This document shows, piece after piece, positions 11,701 to 21,735 of a stretch of DNA of 64,000 nt (positions are counted from its first letter, which is position 1; every line of letters starts with the position of its first letter). The notes below the pieces were generated by a model. The model was not told the DNA's origin. It saw only the letters and a program-made list of their open reading frames with translations, and searched no databases. The stretch lies in NCBI GenBank assembly GCA_015680905.1, contig CM027377.1:8766501-8830500 (forward strand), in the 5' to 3' direction. The translations under genes were made by a program, and so were the position numbers. The stretch is from Coptis chinensis (taxonomy: Eukaryota; Streptophyta; Magnoliopsida; Ranunculales; Ranunculaceae).

Positions 11701-13734
11701 ATTGGGTATTAGTAAGTAGACCTGCTCACATGCTAGTATGCTACTGCACAATTGAAAATTGAAGGCGACCGAAATCCAACACGTATAGAAAAAAAGCTTG
11801 CTACATCCATATACTTTAGAGAACTAGCCACGCAATGTGGTCGGGCCTGCTATTCTTAAACCCATTATGTGTAGGCCTATTAATTTTCAGGCTTTTCATT
11901 TTGGTTGATGTGCTTAAGCCCATTTGTATAATATATATATAGTTCCTAGTGTTAGCTTTTGCCGAAACAGTAACATTATAAAGTTACAAATATAATTAAC
12001 TGAAGATTATAAGTTTGATTCTTTCAAATTAATCCTAAACTTGTTAACATAACAATGGAGAAAAATGAATGTTATTGAAGAACAATTTTAAGAGTAAGAA
12101 AGTTCTCACATGTTATTTAACAATGTTAGCAAATCATTATATTCAAAGTTTCTTAGTGAACGAAAATTACATGAGTTATAACTTTTAAGACGTGGACATC
12201 ACTAAGAACTTAACATGGTCTTATATCGATCAATGATCTTTTATTTTTCTATTATTTATTCATAGCTAGCCAAAGAACCTCACCTAATGATTGTGTGGTG
12301 CAATCCTAGCCATGAAACAAAAGATAAGGTAAGGGCTGTGATGTTTGCAACTTGGTGAAAGAGAAGATATTTGATGTTGAAGAGTAGTTGCAAACTTCTA
12401 ACTTGCCTTGAAAAGAACATAAAGTTAAAAGATGACTAAAAAGCTTGAAGAAGTAAAGAGAAGATGGATCATTGGAAACACAAAAATGAACTGCCATTGC
12501 CATTGAACATATCAGTAGATAAGTTAGATACACAAAAATATCAATAGACACAAAAATACGACAAAATTCCGCACGTTCAACTTTATATTTCTCTTTCACA
12601 TTTCACATAGAAAGCAATACATTTACATAACTAAATGATCTCATTAGTAGTCCTAAAGGCAGGTGCAAATAAATACCTACAATAAGTCATGCTTATAGCT
12701 AATGCTTATTCAGATTAGCTATATCTCTATATAATAGCTAAGCCGATGCCAGATTTTTCACTAATGACAAAATAGTTACTATAGCAACTCCTTTTCTAGA
12801 CACCTTTGCAACAATCTATGGTATGTATCATTGTCTGTTCCGGAAGAGCTTGAGAAGTTAAATCCTAAGAAATTTTGTCATCCACTCTGTTGTCTCCTAT
12901 TCGATCCATCTCTTAATTATAATATTATATTGTTATAAACACCTTAATATGCATATGTTTAGCACTTTGAGAGCACCATTGCTCAGTAGCATTGCCCACT
13001 GAACTTCCACCTCATGTCTTGAATTCCCTCCAATGTCCCAATTTCTCCATCAAAATATAAAAATGACACACAGAACAAACGTTTTTAGAAAAAATATATT
13101 AGAAACAAAAGGAGAATTTAAACATACTTCATCATCAATTTAAAAAACAATTAAATGACAAAAAAAATAGGTCAAGAAGTATGCTCTTTCTAGCCCAAAT
13201 TCAATACATCTCAATAAGTGTTTCTTCAAATAGAAAAATGACACCAAAATAGAGTCAGGTCATTACCAGAAGCAAAACAAAGAAGAACCTCACAATAACA
13301 TGCATGTTTTTGAAATAGATACAAAAAATAAATAACTAAAAATCATAAATAACTAACCAAGAAAAGAGAAAGAAAAACAAAATGAGAACACAATAATTCA
13401 AATAACAAATATTGACCTTGCCTTTTTTCATCACATACCTTAATTCGATTGAGATGTTGAGCCTTTTTTCATCACATACCTTAATTTGATTTAGATCTTG
13501 AGCCTTTTTCCTGCGTTTGGTTGTGTATATGGTCCCCAAGACCCCAATAAATAATTCTCGTTGATCGCGTCTTAGGGATGAGATAGTCACTTATCATTGA
13601 TCGATATAAAAAACGTTGAAGGGGCTTGAAGGATGTATTGAAAAGAAATGATAGAGTTAGATGGAACTTTCAACTTTTTGAGAAGAAGAAGTCTACAATA
13701 ATAACGATGAAGTTGTTTCTTCGAACAATTTTGA
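11701..13734. other. Intergenic, no gene seen
   Basis: AT-rich sequence. A short tandem duplication of ~42 bp (around 13420-13505, repeating 'ccttttttcatcacatacct') is the only visible structure. It may be the 3' flank of the truncated hAT transposase on the minus strand. Confidence 0.45.
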
Positions 13735-14487
13735 TTAAATAAATAACCAATTAAAGCTATAAACAAATGATATCAGTACAAAGGTGCTGAAAAGTGTACC
13801 TACATCCATTGCGTCATATTGTTCTATTTCTTTCATTGAAGCTTGAAGGTCGATTGGCTTTGCATTAGACCGGAGCCAATTTTGCATGCATATGAGGGCT
13901 TCAACCGTGTTAGGCCGCAAGGAACTGTGAAATGGATCAAGTATACGACCTATTGTGCTAAAAGCAGACTCTGATGCAACTGAAGTCACAGGAATGACCA
14001 GTACATCCCACACCAGGAGAGAGAGGAATGGATACTCGGTGGCATTATTCTTCCACCAACCCAAGATTTCAAAAGCTTTATGTCCACTTTCTTCTTCAAG
14101 AGGATATGTCAAATACTTCTCAACCTCTGACACACTCCCCAACCTTTGCTGCTTCTGGATATACCTTCTCCATTCAGTAGCAAAGTCGTTGACCTCATCG
14201 TCCAAGACAATTTCTTCACTCTCATTATGTGATGTCATACTTGGGCTATTCCCAGCATACCACTCATGCAAACGTTGTAATGTAGTATTCACTTTCCTTA
14301 CAATCGAATCGATCTTCGAGGCTTTATATAAATCCATCAAACTAAACCTCACATATTCGAACTTGAACCTAGGATCGAGAACAACCGCAACTAACAATAA
14401 CAACGGGTTGATATTATTTTCGAGGCTCCAATGCATACTGTAATGGATAGGTTGATGTAGAATGAGATTCACAAATAATGTCATCAA
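13735..14487 (-). pseudogene. hAT transposase C-terminal part (RICESLEEPER-like), truncated
   Basis: The 250-codon frame matches the C-terminal third of BED-finger hAT transposases. It contains the AVVLDPRFKFEYV segment, then the acidic spacer, then the hAT dimerisation block with WWKNNATEYPFLSLL, SVASESAFSTIGRIL and ALICMQNWLRS. The N-terminal BED zinc finger and most of the DDE catalytic core are absent; upstream sequence (14490-14700) has no matching frame. A GT donor-like site follows DAMDV near 13802, so the last ~20 codons are probably intron. The remaining domain has no internal stop, which suggests a fairly young truncation. It could also belong to a domesticated RICESLEEPER gene, but no such gene is intact here. 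Confidence 0.8.
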
Positions 14488-15313
14488 TTTATGTGAGAAA
14501 AAAATGCTTTAGTTGAGGACGGTGATGATGAGATGATAACCGTGAATATATTTCTGATATTCGTATCCTTCTTAACAACAAAAAGTAACAATGACCAGTC
14601 AAAGTACTTCTTTCAATTCGCTCTTTGTATAATGTTGGTTCTTCCAAGTAATCCTTAGAAGATAAAAACATCTTAACATCTCATACATTATAATTTCATA
14701 TTAATATATTTATTTATTTTTTTTTATTATTTTTTTTTCTTTTTTTTTGAACCCAAAAAAAAAAGAAAAAAGAAAAAAAAAATATATATATATATATACA
14801 AACATCAGTATTTAGTATTTAATTTTCAAGGTAGAATTATCCCTCTCAATCACTCTTTTCCGGAGGGCTACTATAAGACTTTTTGCTTGGATTACTTGTA
14901 ATCATCATCAATTAGTGAGGATGAAGAGGGAAGATGTACTTTTGCATTCATCGTTTTTATTGTGTTTATTGGGTTTTGTATTTCTAACGGCAAATAGGAA
15001 AATCATGTGTGTGTTTACTTTTTCATTTTAGACACAATTGAAAAGACCAAAAGCTTCTTTTATAAATTACTATACACACCAATAATAAGGTTAATTTGGT
15101 AATCAACCAACTAATTATTTGTTAAGTGAAGACTTTTTTGAAAATTTTGCTGATGTGGCTCACTATGAGCATCCTGGGAGAATGGATATTAATGTAGGTA
15201 GGATAAAATATTTAAAGCTACCATTTTACCCTTGTTCATGTGATATTTAATGATGAGAAAATCTATTTAATGATAGTGTTTTATTGTGACGATGTAATTT
15301 GAAGTAGGGTGGA
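14488..15313. other. Low-complexity intergenic DNA
   Basis: Long A and T runs and a short (AT)n tract (about 14700-14800), then AT-rich noncoding sequence. No gene seen. Confidence 0.5.
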
Positions 15314-15850
15314 ACTTGGGCGGGTTAGGTCGGGTTGAGGCATAACCCGAGTCTAACTCGAGTTTCAAATATTTTAACCCGAGCTCGTGACCAAGTCCTA
15401 GTTGGTTTTTAAATTTTCAACCCAAGTCCTAGCTCGACCAATTCGGGTTGGGTTGGGTTGGGTTATGTCGGATTGGTCAAACGTTTTGGATTTTTTTTTT
15501 TTAATTATGAGATAAAAAACACTAAAATTGAAATCTTCTAATGAAATAAAAAGATTTGATTGTTTGAAAGGAAAACTAACTTTGTTGATTACATTATTTT
15601 CTCTAAAATAGAGACTCTCGACCTTATTTTTTACAAAAATCGAAAGAATGAAATATATTGTACATATTATATGCACACAAGCTCGGGTTTTTCGGTTTTT
15701 TGATATTCTAACCCGAGTCTAATCCAAAACCGAGTCGGGGTTTTGATTTTACAAAACCAAGCTCGGACTATAGATCTAACATATTAGCTCAAGACCAATA
15801 AAAATCGGGTTTTAGTCCATCGGGCTTAGACTAACCCGACCCAAATTTGA
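15314..15850. mobile_element. Possible MITE with GGGTTAG-type inverted ends
   Basis: The left end reads TTGGGCGGGTTAGGTC. The reverse complement of the right end reads TTGGGTCGGGTTAGTC. The interior repeats 'aacccgagt', 'ctcgggtt' and 'gggttgggttgggtt' on both strands. No target duplication could be recognised, so the boundaries are approximate. Confidence 0.4.
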
Positions 15851-15999
15851 GATTCAAAATGTCCCCAGACAAAAATGGAATGTAGGTGGAGCAATTTTTT
15901 TTTTATAGGTGTTAGATTAGATATATAAGGGTTATATATAATATAATATATCTATATAACAAAGAAGGATGGAATGGGTTGACAAATTCCACCTCATAA

Positions 16000-16485
16000 G
16001 AGCATTCCCAATGCAGGTGAAAAAGAGGGGGATGCGAAAATTTTTACCTCTTTTTGGTTCAAAACCAGTGCCCAATGCAGAGGCGAAAAAGATGGTGACT
16101 ATTTTCCCAAGTCATTCCCAGGGTGAAACCTTCAACCAAGATAGTGGCTGACTCGTGAACTTCGGACGGGATATTGGATTCCGTCTCGTGTGTGTGTGTT
16201 TTTTTTTTTAAAAAATGGGTTTTTTTTTCGAACGGAATGTTTCATTCCATCTCGCATGATTTTTCGGTTTTTTTTTAAATTTCAGATGGGATGTTTCATT
16301 CCGTCCGGAGCATTTTTTCGATTTTTACGTCCAGACGGAATCTAACATTATGTATGAGAATTTTTTTCACCTTTGCATTGCGCAACTTCACCTTGCTTTT
16401 CACCAAAATGGTGATAAGAGGGGGGAAAATTGCCTACATGGAGGTGATAAGAGGGGGCAAAAATTGACTTGCATTGGGAATGCTC
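16000..16485. mobile_element. Tourist-type (PIF/Harbinger) MITE
   Basis: Sixteen-base perfect terminal inverted repeats, GAGCATTCCCAATGCA and TGCATTGGGAATGCTC, are flanked by the 3-bp target duplication TAA (15997-15999 and 16486-16488). That combination is diagnostic of PIF/Harbinger MITEs. The 486-bp interior holds 3-4 diverged tandem units with 'ggacgggat', 'gaacggaatgtttcattcc', 'agatgggatgtttcattccg' and 'agacggaat' separated by T-rich spacers. It is noncoding. Confidence 0.9.
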
Positions 16486-16488
16486 TAA

Positions 16489-17626
16489 GGTGATACGTGG
16501 TTGTGTCACCCCCCTAACTATAGTCACTAAAATGTTTTTCAGGGGTGAGTTAACAAATTTTTTTGGAGTGAGTTTAAAAGTTTTTCTCACCTCACCCACC
16601 CCACCCAAAAAAGGCTTGGACTGTTTTTGGGTTGAATTTTTATGGGTTGTTGGGCTCTGGAAACATGAGTATGAGCTAATTTTTAAAAAAAATAGGGGTG
16701 GGAGGGGGGACACGTTAGGGGCGCCGAAGGCGAGCATATCTGTGTTGTACGGTGTGCCGTACGGGGGCAGATGCGCGTGGTGGCGGGCGCCAAGTTTTGT
16801 CTTGATAGATGACATCGCGTCGGGCTGAGGCGAAAGACGCCAAGATATCGTGCCTAGGGCTGGCTCAAGCCAAAATGTGGCCTTAGGCAAGACCTTTATT
16901 TCTTATGCCATCTATAATCACCAAAAAAATTCACTATATATTCACAATTTTATTATAAATTAAGAGCGAAAATCTAATATCATGACTCAAATCAAACGAA
17001 AAAACAACAAGAACGTAACCAAATAAACATCAAAACTATATATAAATAAATAAAATAATAGATTTATATTGAAATAAAAAAAAAAATCACAAAAACTGTG
17101 AGTATTAGATGATGAATTGATGATTAACTGTTTAGAACTCAAAAGTGAAATTGACAAATGGGTAAACTTGAAATTGGTGAAATAGAACAAGTGAGAGAGA
17201 AAGATTTAAATTAGAAGTGTAATGACAAGTTCTTTAATTAAGACAGTTTAATTAAGAGAGAGAAGAAAATATATAGAATGTGGAGATTCTTTTACTAAAC
17301 GTGAGATTTCCCATTTGTTTTTATTCTTCCAATGAAACAATTTGATTAAATGAGCACTCCTACAAAAACTTAAATTACTATGCGCTTGTAGCTATTGGAT
17401 TCATATTAATACATCAAGATGTCATTTGTGCAGTGGACTATTCGATTGTATACACTCCACATTAATTCACTCCGAAATCTAGTGGAGTTGATAGAAAACC
17501 CATTTGTAAACAAATGGACATTGACTATCATATTCTTTTTTGGTGTTTTTTTCTTTATAAAATTAAGTAATAATAAACAAATATGTGGATAAATTAGAAA
17601 ATATGAGGCCTTCTAAATTTGAGGCC
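16489..17626. other. Intergenic repeats, no gene seen
   Basis: GC-richer sequence at 16680-16830, then AT-rich noncoding DNA. Motifs 'cctagggctggctcaagcc' (near 16853) and 'gaggcctt' (17621) resemble one end of an older repeat whose other side, 'aggcggtcgcctaactc', appears at 24142 after the large insertion. Confidence 0.4.
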
Positions 17627-20124
17627 TTAGAGCATCTTTAGCAGTGATATCAACCTAACATCAAAACACCAAACATCAACCTAGCATCAAGAATTTGGTG
17701 TTTTTTCAACTTCAGGAGAACTACATGTTGATGAAAATACCAAAAAAACACCAAACCAAACAGCAAATCTACCAAGATTTGGTTCCAGGTTTGATGTTGT
17801 ATCAAATCACTTACGCGGTTTGAGAAACACCGCGCGGTTTTGGCAAAACGCGTGGCTTGGGCTTGCTGCTAAATGGGCTTCTATGGCGCGGTTTTGGCAA
17901 AACCGCGTGGGCTTGGGCTTCAATGGGTGCGGTTTTGCCAAAACCGCGTGTGTTTTTTCTGAAAATTAGAACTGTGGTGTATAGAACTTGAAAAATTATG
18001 AGTTGTGCATAGAAGTTAAGAAATTAACAATTGTGCAATTGAAGAAATTAAGAATTGTAATTCAAAATCGAAAAAATTAAAGAAATTAAAACCTATGATT
18101 ATGATTATGCAGATCAAAATCTATGATTATGATATAATCATATAATATCCAAAATAATCCAAAACCTATCATATTACATCAAATTTATTTAGCTCTCTTC
18201 TTACTCCCCTTACCACTCGATCCCTCTCCTCTCTATTTGGGCGTTCAACCTCGCTCCTCTAAGTTCCTAATCGAGAATCATGATCTTCTCGTCAAGACGG
18301 AGGTTAACTACTTCACCAAGTTCCTCATATCCCCTCGATGTTGCTGCGTGTACACTTGCATATTCTCATACGCTTTTCCGAAGTCTCACATATACGACAA
18401 TCGAGATTGCCGATATGTCCGAGAATATGCCTCCTCTCTTTCTTGGCTATAATGATACGAGGCAGTCCTCATCCCATCAAACATAAGAACTTGGTTCTCA
18501 TATCTTTCTAGAACCTCAAAGATAAAAATCCAAGAAAATACAAAGCGTGAGTACATATTATATATATAATGAAGAAGATAAATAAAACAATTAAACTCAC
18601 CATGGTATCTTGATCAATATGTGGCTCTAACTTCGAGAAACGAGCATGAGGCACCTCGGAATGGAAATATAAGTAGGCTCCCCATCGTCCACACACGGTA
18701 AACATCCGAGGATTACCGCGCACAACCACGAGCCGGATGATATGCATTCGAGAGATTGTGGGTTGTAAAAAGGTTGTGGCGGATGAGGAATACGTAGCTT
18801 CACGCCTCATCCCTTCCAGCCCACAAACTCGAAGTTCTTCCCCCGACCAACGAGGAGGCAACAACGGACCCACTGGCATTACACGGTTCCACCATCTATA
18901 ATAATCGATCGCCATCGGCTTTCAACAACAAAAAGAAGATGATCCGCCAAGGACCACAACTAGCATGAACTTCATGAATATAATATGAGTTCTACCCCAA
19001 AACTTCGCATCCCACTAACATCCGGCATGGGGCACACATGGAACTCCATAACGCCCAAATCATCCGCCTCCAACATCCGTCGCCACGATCAAACCCGACA
19101 AATACATGTGGCAAAACAACTCGCGGACGTGACAACACACAAGCATGATTGCATAACCGGATCGTCAAAGGTAGTAGACAACCAGAATCTCGTGATTTTT
19201 AAATCACGTATTTTTATTTAATAAATTAATTAAATTATTTATTTTTAAAAATTAAATTAGTTAATTTCGGGATCAAAAAACGGTTTTGGGGGCAATCAAA
19301 GTTTGGACCCAAAGATATAAACACATCAATCTTTATTTCACCGAATTTATGGTTTTCTGTGTATTGATACTGTTCATTATCCGTGGTATTGGAATTCGGG
19401 TCATCTGTTTGATTAAACTTTATTGAATTTCGGATTTGAATTTAACTGTCGAAACTGTGTTAAATTGGGTAAACTGTTAAGCTTTGGAGAGCAAAGCTTC
19501 GAGGAGCGTCAATGGCGGCTCCTCTGTCCGTATGCGTGACTGTTAAACTGTGATGGGGATGGGTTGGTTGAAATCGGTGGTTAGAATGTCAGGATGGATA
19601 TTGGGTGTGGCTGTAAAGCTCGCACTGTTCATCAATGGCGGCGCGAGCTCCGAAATCGTTTTTGTTTCCGAAATCGTTTTTGTTTGTTGTTTGTTTTGAT
19701 GTTGGTTGTTGAGGTTTGTTGGGGGTTGGAGTACGGTGGTTGGGCTGTTGGGAGCCTTGAACAGGCGTCAATGGCGCCGAACGTCCATTACTGTGTTACT
19801 GAAGGATTGATTTTTGTTTTTATTTTTGTGTTGAACTGTTTTGTTGATGGTTGTGTTGATTGTTTTGTTAAAGTGTGAGTGTGGGGATGTATATGGGGCT
19901 GTCGAGTGGAGCTTCAAACAAGCCATTAATGGCGGTCCGAAATTGTAGATCCAGTTGGGGAAAGTGAGTGATGTGAGTAAATCGAGTTTTGGTTTTATGA
20001 GAGTTCTTTGATTTTTCATAAGGAGTCGAACCGACTTGATGGAGAGGTGAGATGGTGGCGGCGCGTGAGCTGCTGGTGGTGGAGCTGCTGGAGGAAGAAG
20101 ATGACACTGTTCATCTTAGTTGGG

Positions 20125-20390
20125 CCTTTTTGTTGGGCCTTTGTTAGTTTAGATTGTTTTGGGCCGGTTTAGATTGTTTTGTTTGGGCCCGGATTCTATT
20201 TTAAGTTGTTGGGTCGAAATGTTTAAGTGTTTGTTTGGGCCAGTTTCTTTTGGTTTTGATTGGGCCGGTTTCATTTTAATTTTGGGCCGAACCCATTGGT
20301 ATTTTTGGATCAGTTTAATTAAGTTTTGTTTGGGCCTTCTCCAATTATGTTTTGGGCCAGTTCAGTATAAGTTTTTGGGCCCGTTTAATA
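20125..20390 (+). repeat. Array of ten TGGGCC motifs
   Basis: Ten TGGGCC hexamers occur in ~265 bp, mostly as 'tttgggccggttt' or 'tttgggccagttt' with T-rich spacers. TGGGCC/T is the plant site II promoter element. Here it lies inside the LTR-like insertion, so this may be an LTR promoter region or merely a repeat. Confidence 0.7.
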
Positions 20391-20559
20391 TTCTTTGGGG
20401 AGGTCAATAGGACTTAAAATAGATCTATATGGGTTCTCCAATGTTTAGACTTTCGGGTTAAGGTTTGGGGGCATGACATGAGCCACGACTGCTTTGACCT
20501 TAGCCCACGAACCAAAACTTACGACCTGGGCCTATCAAACATGGAAACGAATATTTGAA

Positions 20560-20755
20560 ACTTTGACATCCATGACTTGTTGACTTTGATTGTTGACCTT
20601 TGACCGCCGACTGTTGACTTTGACCATGACATGTTGACTTTGACCAGGACAGTTTGACTTTGACCATGACCTGTTGATCTTGATTGTTGACCTTTGACCG
20701 TTGACTGTTGACTTTGACCGTTAACCTTTGACTTTGGAATGTTGACTTTTTCCCG
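20560..20755 (+). repeat. Cluster of ~17 TTGAC (W-box core) motifs
   Basis: About 17 TTGAC cores, nearly all TTGACC or TTGACT, occur in ~195 bp as alternating 'gttgactttgacc' and 'gttgacctttgacc'. WRKY factors bind TTGACC/T. The array arose by slippage of a short unit. Confidence 0.75.
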
Positions 20756-20862
20756 TTTTTCACATATTTAAGAATATGGACAAATATAATAATAAAATAT
20801 TGTCGAACATTATATAACGTTGTTTGTCATTATCTAATTATGATTTGACGTGAAGTAGTGTA

Positions 20863-20865
<3 letters not shown>

Positions 20866-20893
<28 letters not shown>
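20866..20893. repeat. (TA)n microsatellite
   Basis: An uninterrupted TA dinucleotide run of about 14 units inside the LTR-like insertion. Confidence 0.9.
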
Positions 20894-21387
20894 TGAGCTT
20901 TGATTATGGACCGTAGATTTGTTTAATTGTGTTACATTTTATGTTGTAAATTATATGGACAAATCAAATGTTGAAATTGGAAAGTTCGATATAAATTTGG
21001 TTGTCATTATCCCATTAAGATTTGACGTTGATATTGTGATCACGTAATATGTTGGGATATATATATTGAATCTGCAATAGTTTTGGAGACATAGATGTAT
21101 AAAAGCTTTATTATTTTATATGTGAGATGCTAAACAAGGTAAGTATAATATGTGTGGATATTTTCCCACCGGTTTGTGGCAAAAGCAATAATATATTGCG
21201 TGAAAATAATAAAAGTGGTTACGAGATATAATTGAGATATTTCTAAATAGTGTGGCTTAATTGATAAGGTAATTGACCAAGCGTGATATAGTTGAATTAT
21301 TATGAGTCAGATGGATGATGACCTTTGAATAAATTAAGAACTAAAATCCTAAACCCGACTATCATAACTCATGTGATGCATACGTAA

Positions 21388-21735
21388 AGGTATTTAATAT
21401 ATAAGATGTTGATATATAAGATGTTGTATATATATGAGATGTTGATTGACATCGTTGGGCAATCGTTAAATAATAGTGGCTTGATATATAAGATGTTGAT
21501 ATATAAGATGTTGTATATATATGAGATGTTGATTGACCCATCGCGTTGGGCAATCGTAATCGAATAGTGGCTTGATATATAAGATGTTGATATATAAGAT
21601 GTTGTATATATATGAGATGTTGATTGACCCATGTGTTGGCTAATCGTGAAATCAATAGTAGAAATATATAAGATGTTGATATATAAGATGTTGTATATAT
21701 ATGAGATGTTGATTGACCCATGTGTTGGGCAATCG
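21388..21735 (+). repeat. Four-copy tandem repeat, ~90-bp unit
   Basis: Each unit contains 'gatatataagatgttg' twice, then 'tatatatatgagatgttgat', then 'tgacccatgtgttgggcaat', then 'cgtgaataatagtggctt'. Four copies with minor differences run in the same direction. No coding meaning is apparent. Confidence 0.85.

Noticed and set aside
15420-15470. GGGTTGGGTTGGGTT run resembling telomere repeats
   Set aside because: The plant telomere unit is TTTAGGG. This run belongs to a larger inverted-repeat element with the same motif at its ends.
16469-16828. Overlapping long frames on both strands beyond the Tourist MITE
   Set aside because: They run across the MITE end and show no protein family features; they are chance open frames.
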